DNA from: Spiroplasma monobiae MQ-1
GTDB taxonomy: Bacteria > Bacillota_I > Bacilli_A > Mycoplasmatales > Mycoplasmataceae
Length of the DNA stretch: 64,000 nt
Assembly: GCF_002865545.1 (NCBI RefSeq)
Contig: NZ_CP025543.1
Coordinates: 496,001-560,000 of the forward strand
Direction: 5' to 3'
Shown: one piece after another, positions 1-10,330 of the stretch
How positions within the stretch are numbered: the first letter of the stretch is position 1
Layout: every line of letters starts with the position of its first letter
Made by a program: the position numbers and the translations under genes
Notes under the pieces: model-generated
Seen by the model: only the letters and a program-made list of their open reading frames with translations
What the model was told of the DNA's origin: nothing
The model's database searches: none

Positions 1-21
1 TAGATTTAAAATACTTTTCAT
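1..21 (-). CDS. 5' end of a secreted-protein gene cut by the window edge
   Basis: Only the first seven codons are in the window, reading Met-Lys-Ser-Ile-Leu-Asn-Leu. The ATG is supported by a GAAAGAAAGGA-type ribosome-binding stretch a few bases upstream and by the same G-rich leader that precedes the secreted-protein genes at 211-990 and 60823-61614. The start resembles the Lys-rich beginning of a signal peptide. I infer a third member of that family or regulon; the sequence here is too short to prove it. Confidence 0.6.
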
Positions 22-24
22 ATC

Positions 25-89
25 TTTCCTTTCTTTCAACTACCCACCCTACCAACCTTAATTGATATATTCCTATATTTTTAATTATA
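25..89 (-). promoter_or_regulatory. G-rich leader element and -10 box, copy 1
   Basis: On the minus strand this reads TATAAT (84-89), an AT-rich stretch, then AAGGTTGGTAGGGTGGGT and a GAAAGAAAGGA ribosome-binding site just before the ATG at 21. The core is the same in three places in the window (here, 1001-1067 and 61622-61686). The distance from the -10 box to the G-rich core is about 24-26 nt each time, so the G-rich core should lie inside the 5' untranslated mRNA. Confidence 0.7.
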
Positions 90-146
90 AAATCAAAAAT
101 ATATAAATAATTTTTAAAAAATATAATTATATATTTTTATTTAAGA

Positions 147-181
147 AAAAAAGAAAAGTATTTATAAACTTTTCTTTTTTA
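147..181 (-). terminator. Intrinsic terminator of the 211-990 gene
   Basis: An inverted repeat with a stem of about 13 bp (AAAAAAGAAAAGT pairing with ACTTTTCTTTTTT) and a 7-nt loop lies just downstream of the stop codon at 211. On the minus strand the stem ends in a T run. Confidence 0.7.
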
Positions 182-210
182 AAAAAATATTAAATTAATT
201 TATTTAAAAA

Positions 211-990
211 TTAATCACAACAAATATATGTTTTTACATAAACAAAGTTAACTTGGAAAGATCCAGTTACACCTCTACTTTTACCCTCTTCTGTTGCATA
301 AAAAACTGTTGATAATGCAATTCTTGTACCAGGCTCCATAAAAATTAAATCTCTTTGTGTAAAAGGTGTTCCATCAGAAATTTTTGTTGGTAATTTTGGT
401 GCTCCTAAAGTTTCTGGGTGAACAAATGTTGGATACTCTTTATAATCACCAATTCCTTTTCAAATACTTCATCATAATTGTCAAATAATTTCTTCAACTG
501 TTCAAACTAGATAAACTAATTCATTTGTAAATCTATTTTCAAAAATTGCTAAATCTAATGATTGATGTGTAATTGTGTAAATATAGTACATTTCTCCATA
601 GATACCTTTTTCAATACCTGATTCAGTTGGAGCTATTCTAACATTAACATATGTTTTTCCAGCGCCATATTGCCCCATTACATCATCATCATTTAATTCC
701 CTATTTTCATTTATGTTAAAAGCTGATAAAACTTCAACATCATCAATACCTACATCAATACCAGATGCTTTCTTAATCATGCTTGCAGCATTTCCTCTTG
801 CTGAAATATAAAAATTATATAAAACATCTTGATAATAGTTATAAGTACGCTCTATTTTAGTTGCATTTAAAGCACTTATATCATACTCTTGATTAACTCT
901 GTTGTTTACATTTATTATAGTTTGACTTAATGGCAAAATTGCTGATGAAGTCAAAGATAACGATCCAATTAAACTTAATAATTTTAGCAT
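211..990 (-). CDS. Secreted protein of unknown function, G-rich-leader family (259 aa)
   Basis: I do not recognise this family. Residues 1-23 form a signal peptide (Met-Leu-Lys-Leu-Leu start, then a hydrophobic core) without a lipobox Cys, so the product is probably exported. Several in-frame TGA codons read as Trp. It is homologous to the protein at 60823-61614: both have Asp-Asp-Asp, then a Gly-Ala-x-Lys element, an Ile-x-Pro-Thr-Glu-x-Gly stretch and a Tyr-x-Tyr-x-Thr-Ile-x-His motif, at similar length (259 and 263 aa). The protein ends Ile-Cys-Cys-Asp, unusual for a mollicute exported protein. The start follows a GAAAGAAAGGA ribosome-binding site. The gene is apparently a single-gene transcript, with its own -10 box upstream and terminator at 147-181. 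Confidence 0.8.
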
Positions 991-1000
991 AGTATTAAGT

Positions 1001-1067
1001 TTTCCTTTCTTTCAACTACCCACCCTACCAACCTTAATTGATAAATATATTTATATATTTAATTATA
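1001..1067 (-). promoter_or_regulatory. G-rich leader element and -10 box, copy 2
   Basis: This is the promoter and leader of the 211-990 gene. On the minus strand, TATAAT (1062-1067) is followed by the conserved core GGTTGGTAGGGTGGGT and the GAAAGAAAGGA ribosome-binding site. Copies 1 and 2 also share the AT-rich flank directly upstream of the core. The pattern GG-N2-GG-N2-GGG-N-GGG could fold as a two-tetrad G-quadruplex; that folding is an inference. Confidence 0.75.
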
Positions 1068-1172
1068 AGTTTAAAAATGTGTAAAATATTTTTTGAAAAA
1101 ATAAAAAATAAACCCCCTTACACTGAGTTATCTCATAAGAGGATTTATAATAATTAATATATTATTTCAAGT

Positions 1173-3275
1173 TTATTGTTTCTTTACTAAATCAATTTCA
1201 GAAATCATTAACTTAGTTTTATTTATGTTGTATTTTAATTTTATATTAAAAATATGTACAGTATTTCCATCACTTACAGTGTATTCAAAATCATTTATTG
1301 AATTTTTCTTTGTAGAAACACTTATGTTTTTAAATAAATTATTTGCTTCTTGAGTTAAAGCATTAATTTCTTCATTATCTTTATCTGCTCATTGTTTGAA
1401 AACAGAATTACTTTGTTCAACTATTTCTTTTGATTGTTCTAAGAATTTAAAGAATTGTTCTAAAACAGACCCTTCTTTCAATGACCCATCTTCGTTATAA
1501 CCTAAAACTTCAAACATTTTAGAAGGGTTTTCTAATGCTCTTTTTACTGTATCATCTTTTCTTAATCGTTTAATTAATTCACCAATTTCATTAAATTCAA
1601 TTTTTGACTTATTAGTTTTAGTAAAAGAATTAGAGAAGTCATTTATTAATTCTTGTACGCTTTTGTTGGTAATGTATTCATCTCCTCTTGGTTTTGGTTG
1701 ATTGAATCTACTTTCTCCATCACTTGATTTTATTGTGAAATTTGATTCTTTTGAACTGATTTTATTCATAGGAGTTTTTAATATATTCATTATTGAGAAA
1801 CCAAGTTTATCATTATTGTTGTTTCATAAATAACCCATTCAATCATTTTTGAATTTTTCTGTATCTTTATTATTTTTGATTGCATCTATAAATGGTTTTA
1901 TTGTATCTGGCAGCATTGATGTAAATCCGAATAGTAAACTATTTACTAAACCAATCATTTTGCCACCATTTTCATTGCCAAGACCAGAATTCACATAACT
2001 TCTTACTAGTGAATTAACATATATTTTACCTAATACAAATGTTGCATCAATATAGTCTTGTCCCATTTGTTTTCTAAGTAATTTTTGAACTACATCCATT
2101 AATCCGTCATTTACTTTTTCTGTGAAATCTTGTCTTCTTACAAAATTTGTTGAATTTGTAGCTAATAATATACCAACAAAGTTTTTAAATGAAACACCTG
2201 TTGTATCATTATTTACCATGAATTCTAGTTTTCTAAATGTTTCTTTAACATCAATTGAGTTAGAACTAAAATTTGCAGTTCTCTTTTCTTCAATTTTAGC
2301 TAAAGTAAGTAAACCTGATGTCATATCATCATAGCTAAATTGATCAATATAAGCTAACAACGTTCTTACAAATCTAATAACTTCAGCAATTGAATCTATA
2401 TTTTCTTCTAAATTTACATTTAATTCAGCTTCTTTATCCATTAATTTTTTAATATTGTCTGCTAAAGTTGTAGTTGCTTCATCATAGTTATCTTCAATCT
2501 GTCCTTTATTTTCTGATTCTAATCATCAATCAGAACTTCTGTTATTAATCATTTTATCCACAGCATTTGAAAGACCAATCATACTTGATTTTAAAGCTGT
2601 TTGGTAATCCATATCTTTATAAACATCAGTGCTGAAAGCATTTTCAAGTAATTGTAATTTATCTTCAGATAAAACTTTACCTAATGTTTCTAGTATTTCT
2701 GGAGAAATAATTTGTTCAATCATTTCTGGGTTACTTACAACAAGACCCAACAATCCTTGTAGAGAACTTGGATCAGATAACATTTCAAGAATTGTTGGCA
2801 CAGTTTCTTTAAGTGTTTTTACAATACCTTCGTTTGGAGCGCTAGGATCTATTACATAATCTTGATAAACATTATCAGATAACTTAACATCTCCTGATAA
2901 TATTCCACTCACATTGAAATATTTTTTAGCAATATCACTGTACTTGTCCTTTTCAAAAGCACCTTCTGAGGAGTGAAAATCATTTAGACCTAAATCTTTT
3001 AGAGTCTTATTCTTAACTTGGCTTTCAAACATAAATTTAGAACTAAAGTGAGTTTCTTTGTCTGAAAGTGTATTCTGATTAATATAAAGTGTTTTTGCAA
3101 ATTGAGACATTAACTTAGAAATAGTGTCTTGTCTTTCGGCAGATTCAAAGTTATTTTCCTTTGAAGGCTCTTGCGTATCTTTATCTGTATTTTTTTTACC
3201 GCCACAAGCAGCAACACTACCAACAGTAGAAACCGACATTGTAACTGCTCCTAATAAACTTAATAATTTTTTCAT
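1173..3275 (-). CDS. MOLPALP-type lipoprotein 1 (700 aa)
   Basis: A surface lipoprotein of the mollicute paralogous lipoprotein (MOLPALP) type. The N-terminus is Met-Lys-Lys-Leu-Leu with a hydrophobic core and a lipobox ending at Cys24 (Ser-Val-Ala-Ala-Cys), so it should be diacylated and anchored to the outer face of the membrane. The rest is hydrophilic and rich in Asn, Asp, Lys and Ser; the function is unknown. The frame runs through TGA codons at about 1389, 1824, 1839, 2523 and 2526, all read as Trp, so the shorter frames seen under the standard code belong to one gene. It is a tandem paralogue of 3831-5918, with a segment of about 140 nt identical at DNA level (1852-1991). The stop is TAA at 1173. 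I saw only a weak hairpin downstream. Confidence 0.85.
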
Positions 3276-3380
3276 TTTAATACCATCCTTTTTTAATTGA
3301 ATTACATAATTATTCGTTTAAATTTAAAATATAAATTTAGTTAATACGAATAATAAATTAACCTAACTCATCTTTTTAGA

Positions 3381-3680
3381 TAGTTAAGCTTATTAAGAAT
3401 ATATTCCTTTAAATATTTTTATCAATTAAATTGAAGATCTTGAAAGACTTGACTTTTTACTTTTAATTTATAACGAGTATAAAAATATTTTTAAAAATAT
3501 TTTTATACCTAATATTTATTGACTATTTTAGAGTTATAAAAACTACTGAAAATTTAAAAAAAAAAAAAAAAAGTATTTATTCAATAATTAGGGAGCTTTT
3601 AAAAAAATAGAAGCCCTTTATTTATGGCATTAAATAAACTTTGTGCTTTATAATATAAAAATCATTTTAAATAAAAAAAT
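3381..3680. repeat. Duplicated intergenic block, copy 1
   Basis: About 300 bp between the two MOLPALP genes that closely matches 8131-8428. The block has a long conserved run starting near GTTAAGCTTATTAAGAA, a perfect 32-nt palindrome at 3477-3508, a 17-nt A run at 3556-3572 and a conserved tail near TTTGTGCTTTATAATATAAA. In this copy the tail forms the left arm of a large hairpin (3636-3662 pairing with 3682-3706); in the other copy the right arm is missing. No gene is visible in 3276-3830. The block lies upstream of lipoprotein 1 and probably holds its promoter. Confidence 0.75.
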
Positions 3681-3766
3681 AATTTTTATATTATAAAGCA
3701 AAGTTTTTTTATTTATTGATTAATTTTTTTAAAAAATAATTTTTAAAAAAATTAAAATAAAAATGT

Positions 3767-3805
3767 AAAAACTTTCTTTATGATATCTTACAAAGAAAGT
3801 TTTTT
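3767..3805 (-). terminator. Intrinsic terminator of lipoprotein 2
   Basis: A 13-bp inverted repeat (AAAAACTTTCTTT pairing with AAAGAAAGTTTTT) with a 12-nt loop lies downstream of the stop codon at 3831. T-rich flanks on both sides make it potentially bidirectional. Confidence 0.75.
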
Positions 3806-3830
3806 ATATATTGCATTTTTAATTATATTA

Positions 3831-5918
3831 TTATTTAACCAAGCTAATTTCTGAAACTAATAACTTAGTTTTATTTTTATTATATTTTAATTTTATATTA
3901 AATATTTTTTTTATATTCCCGTCAGTTATATTATATTCAAAGTCATTTATTGAATTTCTTTTAATTGAAACTTTAATAGATTTAAACAATTCCTCAGCTT
4001 CAATTTCCAAATCACTAATTCTTTTATTTTCTTCGTCTATTCATATAGATAATAATTCACCAGTCTTTTCATTTAATTCTTTAGTTTCATTTAAAAATTT
4101 AAAGAATTGTTCTAAAACCGAACCATCTTTTAGTGATCCATCTTCGTTGTATCCGAAAATAAATAACATTTCTGATGGATTATTTAAAGCTTTTTGTAGA
4201 GTGTCATCCCTTTTTAATCTTGCAATTAATTCAGCTATTTCATCAAAATTTACTTTTGAACTACTTATTGTTGAAAAAGATGATGAAAACTCATCCACAA
4301 TTTCTTTAATTGTTTTTTTGGTTAAGAATTCTGCCCCTCTAGATTTTGGTTGGTTAAATCGATTACCATCGTTATACTTTTTGAAAGAAAATTTAGATGA
4401 TTCTAAACTAATATCCTTGATTGGTTTTGTTAATAAGTTACGTAATGAAAAACCAAGTTTTTCATTACTATTATTTCATAAATAACCCATTCAATCATTT
4501 TTAAATTTTTCTGTATCTTTATTATTTTTGATTGCATCTATAAATGGTTTTATTGTATCTGGCAGCATTGATGTAAATCCGAATAGTAAACTATTTACTA
4601 AACCAATCATTTTGCCACCATTTTCATTGCCAAGACCAGAATTTAAGAAACTTCTTATTACTGTATTAAAGTATAATTTTCCTAAAATTGAAGCATCTAT
4701 ATAGTCTGCTCCCATTGCTTTTCTCGCTATTTTTTGAACTACATCAACAAGTCCACCGTTAACATTTTCATTAAAGTCGATATCTTTAACGAAATTTGTT
4801 GAATTTGTTGAAAATAATGCTCCAACAAAATTTTTAAGAACCACACCTGTTGTATCATTATTTACCATGAATTCTAGTTTTCTAAATGTTTCTTTAACAT
4901 CGATTGAGTTAGAACTAAAATTTAAAGTTCTTTTTTCTTCAATTTTAGCTAAAGTAAGTAGTTCAGAAGTCATTTCTTCATAACTAAATTGATCTAAGTA
5001 AGCTAATAATGTTCTTGCAAACCTTATAACTTCAGCAATAGCATCAATATCTTCAATTAAATCTAGTTTTAATTCAGCTTCTTTATCCATTAATTTTTTA
5101 ATGTTATCTGCCAAACTTTTTGTTGCTTCATCATAATTTTCATCAATCATTGACTTACTATCTGAGTCTAATCATCATTTAGAATCAGTTCTATTAACAA
5201 ATTTATCCAATGCATTTGAAAGACCGATCACACTTGAATCTAAAGCAGTTTGATAATCCATCTCTTTATAAACATCAGAAGAAAAAGCATTCTCAAGTAA
5301 TTGTAATTTTTCTGTTGTTAATACTTTACCTAAAGTTTGTATTATTTCTGGAGAAATAATTTGTTCAATCATTCCAGGGTTGCTAGCAACAATGCCCAAT
5401 AATCCTTGTAATGAACTTGGGTCTGAAAACATTCCAAGAATAGTTGGTAGAGTCGTTTTAATAGTTTCCACTATACCCTCTTCTTTTACGGACGGATCAA
5501 GTACAGAATCTTGATAAATTTCATCAGATATTTTTAAATCACTTGAAAGTATTTGATTTACATCAAAATATTTTTTAGCAACATCTCGAAATTTATAATT
5601 ATCTTCGACTTCTTCAGAAATATCAAAATCAGTTAGTCCTAAATTTTTTAAGTATTCTCCATTTACTTTATTTTCCATCATATACTTAGAACTGAAGTGT
5701 GTTTCTTTATCTGATAATTCTGTTTGATTTATATAAAGAGTTTTTGCATACTGAGACATCAACTTAGAAATAGTGTCTTGTCTTTCCACAGACTCAAAAT
5801 CAATTTCTTTTGATGGTTGTGTTGGGTCGTTTGTAGGTTTATTGCCACAAGCTGCAACACTACCCAAAGTAGAAGCAGAAATTGTTACTGCCCCCAATAA
5901 ACTTAATAATTTTTTCAT
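3831..5918 (-). CDS. MOLPALP-type lipoprotein 2 (695 aa)
   Basis: Paralogue of 1173-3275 along its whole length. It has a signal peptide with lipobox Cys24 (Ser-Val-Ala-Ala-Cys), the shared Arg-Gln-Asp-Thr-Ile-Ser-Lys-Leu-Met-Ser segment near residue 40, and the shared Gly-Asn-Glu-Asn-Gly-Gly-Lys-Met-Ile-Gly segment in the middle. TGA codons at about 4041, 4476, 4491, 5172 and 5175 are read as Trp. It should be a lipid-anchored surface protein of unknown role. The gene starts 28 nt after the stop of the SGNH lipoprotein and is probably cotranscribed with it and the membrane protein at 7082-8017. The segment 4504-4643 is base-for-base identical to lipoprotein 1, while the flanks diverge. Confidence 0.85.
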
Positions 5919-5945
5919 TTTTTCATCATCCTTTTAGTAATTTAA

Positions 5946-7082
5946 TTACTTATTTATTCATTTATCTTCAATATCTTTAAAGATGAATTTCATCGCTAAT
6001 TCATGTCCAACTTTGGTTGGGTGAACAAAATCTAGAAAAAAGTAATTATCTTCTTTTCCTTCATTACCCTTTTTTATAATTGCTTTGACTTCCAAATTTT
6101 TTGGATCAATACCAGATGATAAATCTGGCATAGATGAATCACAAAGTTCATCTATTACATTATTGTTTGAATTTTCTTTTTTAAATTCATTTAAAATTTC
6201 TTTAAATCTACCGTATAGATCGAAATGTAATATTGAATCACCATAAACTTTATTTGCCTTGTTTATGATTTTAGTTATTTCACAATCAAAATCATTACCT
6301 AGCATTTTGATTATGTCCTTGTCTGATTTTGACTTATTTTTGTATTTTGGTATCAAAGTCATATCGGGAGGTGTTAAAAATACTATTTTTTTAGCTCCAT
6401 TGTTTAATAGTGTATACAATGAGTTTTTAATATTTTTTAATGCATCTTGCATTATGTCAAATCTTTTGTTAACATCTTTAACATTATCAATGATAGCAAA
6501 CATATCATTACCCCCAATTTCAACAACAAATAAATCATTTTCATGAATTATTTGTTGTTGCACAAGGGCCTGAGATTGCTTATAGATACCTGTATTACCC
6601 ATCAACAATGCACCAAGCCCGCCTTGATCATAGGCTGTAGCTCCTCCAATTGAATAATTTTTACCTCAAACTTTTTTATTTTCCCTATCTATATCCTCTG
6701 CATGAACTAAATTTGATGAACTAAATTCTTTATCTGTAAAATTTAATTTTCTATTAATTAATGTTACAGTTGTTGGTCCATTGCTAAATCCACCATTATA
6801 CATTCCAGATAATTTAACATCAACTTTTAATTCATCTTTTGCTATCATTACAAGTCCACCTTGATCACTTAGTGAATCACCAAGAGTAAAAAAATTTGAA
6901 AAACCCATATGTTTACTTTTATCGTCACTTGTATCTTTTGCATTTCTTGTATCAAAATTTTTTCCAATGTTTTTATCAAAGTTAAAATTAATTTCATCAG
7001 GATTTGGAGTACACGACAAAACAGCAAGTGATGAAGTTGTTATAAAACTTAAAGACGCAACTATTGCTAAAATATTTTTCAT
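5946..7082 (-). CDS. SGNH/GDSL-family lipid-anchored esterase or lipase (378 aa)
   Basis: A predicted surface serine hydrolase acting on ester or lipid substrates. A signal peptide ends in a lipobox with Cys24. The SGNH blocks are in order: Phe-Thr-Leu-Gly-Asp-Ser (catalytic Ser70), Gly-Gly-Asn-Asp (190-193) and the C-terminal Asp-x-x-His pair (Asp351, His354). TGA codons at about 5958 and 6666 read as Trp. Its ATG overlaps the TAA of the upstream membrane protein by one base (TAATG), which suggests translational coupling. Lipoprotein 2 follows 28 nt downstream. Mollicutes scavenge host lipids, so a phospholipase or lysophospholipase role is plausible, but the substrate cannot be read from the sequence. 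Confidence 0.85.
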
Positions 7083-8017
7083 TATTTATATCCACCTTTT
7101 TTATAATTAATAATTCAAAAAGTTAATAGCGTCGAGTAAATAGGAAGAATTATAACTAAAAATGTAAATAGCATAATTACTCCTGTCCTATAAACATTTA
7201 ATGTATCAGTTAAAAATGGGGATGACAATTCATCATATGTTACTTTTATTTTATTCATATTAGTTTCATTTAAATTTTTATTTTTAAATATACTGTGACC
7301 CATAATATTAAAGCCAAATTTTATATTTTCAATTTGTCTATTTAAAAATCAAACTTTATTGTTTATTATCATTGTCCCTAGAGATTCCTTTACTTTTAAC
7401 CCAGATAATCCAGGACCTTCATATTGCATAAATGAGTCATAAACATCTTGTTTAATTATTGTTTGATCTCTTCAAACTTGTTTGTAAAATGATTTAGAAA
7501 ATGCCTCTGCCAATCCGCCACTCCTAAACATTCATTCTAATCCAGAATGAACATATGAATAACTTAGAAATTTTGTTGCAACTGCTTTATCAAATTTGAT
7601 TAAATCAATTCCTAAATCATATAGATCAACATCTCTTTTATTTTTAATATCATCTGCTCATCTATTTTCAAATCACTCTACTGAAAAATTTGTATATTCT
7701 TCTCTTTTTACTACTATATTTTTGTCTTCATATGTATTAAGTGTTGAAATTGCATCACTTACATAAGCGCTTTTAACCGCTGAATTCATAGCATTTTCAT
7801 AAACAGCAGAATCTTGACCATCAATAACATACATACCTTTAGGCATTATTATTTTTATTTGTCTTTCTATACTTTTTATAAATTTTTGGGATTCCATTCC
7901 TATTCCAGGAATCACCATTAAAAAACTTAACAAAAATAAAAACGAAGCTATACAAGAAGAAATAATAATTTTCAATTTTAATTTTCTTTCTAAAAAATTC
8001 TTAAATTTTTCCTTCAT
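7082..8017 (-). CDS. Two-TM membrane protein with large external domain (311 aa)
   Basis: Family not recognised. A basic N-terminus leads into a membrane segment (about residues 17-41). A hydrophilic domain of roughly 235 residues follows, probably outside the cell, and then a second membrane segment (about 278-301) and a short basic tail. TGA codons at about 7115 and 7673, and more between 7304 and 7672, read as Trp. The start follows AAAGGAAAA. It is the first gene of a probable three-gene unit with the SGNH esterase (1-nt overlap) and lipoprotein 2, so a role in presenting or processing these surface proteins is possible but is inference. Upstream, AAGTCAC and GTGACTT form a hairpin at about 8050-8078. 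Confidence 0.75.
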
Positions 8018-8130
8018 CTTTTTTTCCTTTACTACTTTATTACAGTTTATGAAGTCACATCATGAAAAATTAGTGACTTGATTAAGTTTAATTAAATACA
8101 TAATTAATTTCACCCAACCTTTTCTTCAGA

Positions 8131-8428
8131 AGGTTAAGCTTATTAAGAATATATTCCTTTAAATATTTTTATCAATTAAATTGAAGATCTTGAAAGACTT
8201 GACTTTTTTCTTTTAATTTATAACGAGTATAAAAATATTTTTAAAAATATTTTTATACTCCATTTTTATTAACTAATTTTAAGTTCAAAAAATTAATCAA
8301 AATTCAAAAAAAAAAAAAAAATGTATAAATTCAATAATTTGGATTTAGTTTAAGATAAAAGTTATTTATTTATGGTGTTAAATAAGCTTTGTGCTTTATA
8401 ATATAAAAATTATTTTAAATAAAAAAAT
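8131..8428. repeat. Duplicated intergenic block, copy 2
   Basis: Second copy of the block at 3381-3680, upstream of the membrane protein, esterase and lipoprotein 2 unit. It contains the 32-nt palindrome at 8227-8258 (extended here by GAG/CTC to 36 nt) and a 16-nt A run at 8306-8321. The rest of the gap 8018-8554 holds the promoter region of DegV on the plus strand, with a perfect inverted repeat TAAATAGA-TT-TCTATTTA at 8469-8486. I see no gene in it. Confidence 0.75.
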
Positions 8429-8554
8429 GTTTTTACAATTATGCAACTATTAAAAAAATATTTTTTGCTAAATAGATTTCTATTTAACACCAATTAAAAA
8501 TGATAATATTATCTTGTAATTAACAATTAATTTTAATAGAAAAGAAAAAGAAAT

Positions 8555-9376
8555 ATGAAAATTGCAGTTTTAACAGACTCATCATACAAGTTAGAGTCAA
8601 ATATTAGCAACGTTTTTATCGTTCCTCTATCAATTAATATATCAGCAGAAAAATCAATAAAAGATGATAAATCTTTAAGTGATGAGGAGTTTTTAAAAAT
8701 AATAAATAAAAACATCAAGACAAGTCAAACAGCATTTGGGCAATTAGAAGAAACTATTGAAAATATCTTGAAAGCTTATGATCAAGTTATAATTTGTGGA
8801 ATAGCCAAAGTTCTTTCTGGTCAATACAATAGTTATTTGTTGATGCAAAGAGAAGAAAAATTTAAAAACAAAATATTTGTTATTGATAGTGATGGAGTAA
8901 GTATAATTTTAGAAAAACAAATTAAAGACATAATTACTTTAATCGACCAAGGAAAGACTTGTTTAGAAATAAAAAAATTCATTGAAGAAGATAAAAAAAA
9001 TTATGAATGTTTTATAATTCCAAAAAAATGAACAACAATGGTGGCAAGTGGACGAATTAGCAAGTTTAAAGGTTTTATAGCTTCTACCTTAAAAGTGGCC
9101 GTTGTTTTAAAAGTAGCTGATGAAAAAATAGTTTTAGATAGCAAACAAAGAAGTTTCTTTATAGGTATAAAGTATATATTAACAGAACTTAAATCGAAAG
9201 TTCCTAATCTAAAAACAATTGATGTTGCTTGCGGTTTATTTGATCAAAATACAATTGATAAAGTTAAATCTTTAATTTCTGAAAGTGGTTTAAAAATTAA
9301 TTTATGATCAAACCTAACTAGAACAATAATGATTAACACAGGAGAAGAAACATTTGCTTTTTGTGCATGAAAATAA
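8555..9376 (+). CDS. DegV family fatty-acid-binding protein (273 aa)
   Basis: DegV proteins bind a single fatty acid and, in Firmicutes, act as the FakB part of fatty-acid kinase, which feeds exogenous fatty acids into phospholipid. The start Lys-Ile-Ala-Val-Leu-Thr-Asp-Ser-Ser and the motif Val-Ala-Ser-Gly-Arg-Ile-Ser-Lys at about residue 162 fit the family, and the length is typical. TGA at 9029-9031 and 9305-9307 and near the end read as Trp. This is one of only three plus-strand genes in the window. It ends at a bidirectional terminator shared with the convergent gene at 9406. Lipid scavenging would fit the esterase nearby, but the two are not cotranscribed. Confidence 0.85.
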
Positions 9377-9377
9377 A

Positions 9378-9402
9378 AAATTGAAGTTTAACTTCAATTT
9401 TT
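9378..9402. terminator. Bidirectional terminator between convergent genes
   Basis: AAATTGAAGTT pairs with AACTTCAATTT around a one-base centre, with A- and T-rich flanks, between the stop of degV (9376) and the stop of the DUF1295 gene (9406). Confidence 0.75.
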
Positions 9403-9405
9403 TAT

Positions 9406-10260
9406 TTATCTTTTTTTTTGCATTTTTTTAACTTTGTTAGTATATCCCTTTTTACCAATAAAAGGAAAAACAATACTTGTTTTTTTAACATAGTTTTGAT
9501 AATCATCGTTATCTTTAAATTTTTTATAAGCATTTCTTTCAAGGATTGGTACTCCTGATAAAAATAATAATAAACAAATTATGTAAACTGGAGATAAAAA
9601 TCATAGTAGTTGTAAATAAATTTTACTATCACTATTATTTTTCATAATAAAGTTTGTCAAAAAAGCTGAGGTTAGGAATAATCAAAAAACCATTTCACCA
9701 AAATAATTCGGATGACGTGATATTTTTCATAAACCAGTATCAATAAATTCTTTTTTCTTTTCTTTAGTATTGTAAAATTTATTTTTTTGCTCATCTCCTA
9801 TTGTTTCGAAAATAAGTCCAAGCAAAGCAATTAAAATAAATGCATAACTAATATAATTTGTATCATCAAAATACTCTTTTGGAATTGTCAATGCAAAACT
9901 TGCAGGCATAACAATTAAGAAAACCGATGTTCCTTGAAGTAATCAAAAACCTAAAAATTTAATAAATGAGTTTCTAATATTGTCAAATCTTTTGTCATGT
10001 TTTATTTTTATAATTCTTTTAAATAAATATCCACCCAATCTTATAGATCAAAGAAATACAAGTGAATAAATTAATATTTGTATAATTGAAAACTGTTGCT
10101 TTCAAGCTAATATAATTGTTGTTGATAAAAGAAATGTTAAAGCATAGGTTATGTCAGTAAAAACATCTGATTTAAATATGAATGCTATAACAAAGAAAAA
10201 TAAATTTAATACAATACACAATGCAAATAAGTACGCTATAAAAATATAATCAATGTTCAT
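9406..10260 (-). CDS. DUF1295-type membrane protein (steroid 5-alpha-reductase-like fold), 284 aa
   Basis: An integral membrane protein with about six or seven hydrophobic segments. Near the C-terminus (about residues 176-193) it carries Gly-Leu-Trp-Lys-Ile-Ser-Arg-His-Pro-Asn-Tyr-Phe-Gly-Glu, the hallmark of DUF1295 and the related steroid-reductase and isoprenylcysteine methyltransferase fold. In that superfamily the Arg-His-Pro-Asn-Tyr box binds the nucleotide or SAM cofactor. TGA at 9727 is the Trp just before that box. The start has a good AAAAGGAG site 6 nt upstream. The substrate is unknown; lipid modification is a guess. It is convergent with degV and stands alone. Confidence 0.8.
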
Positions 10261-10330
10261 AATATTCTCCTTTTCATAAAAGTATTATATATTTTTTTAT
10301 TTAAATTAACCATCAAAATGAAATCTAATA

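Noticed and set aside
1069-1172. Terminator for lipoprotein 1
   Set aside because: Only a mismatched CCTTA/TAAG-type stem is visible; too weak to call.
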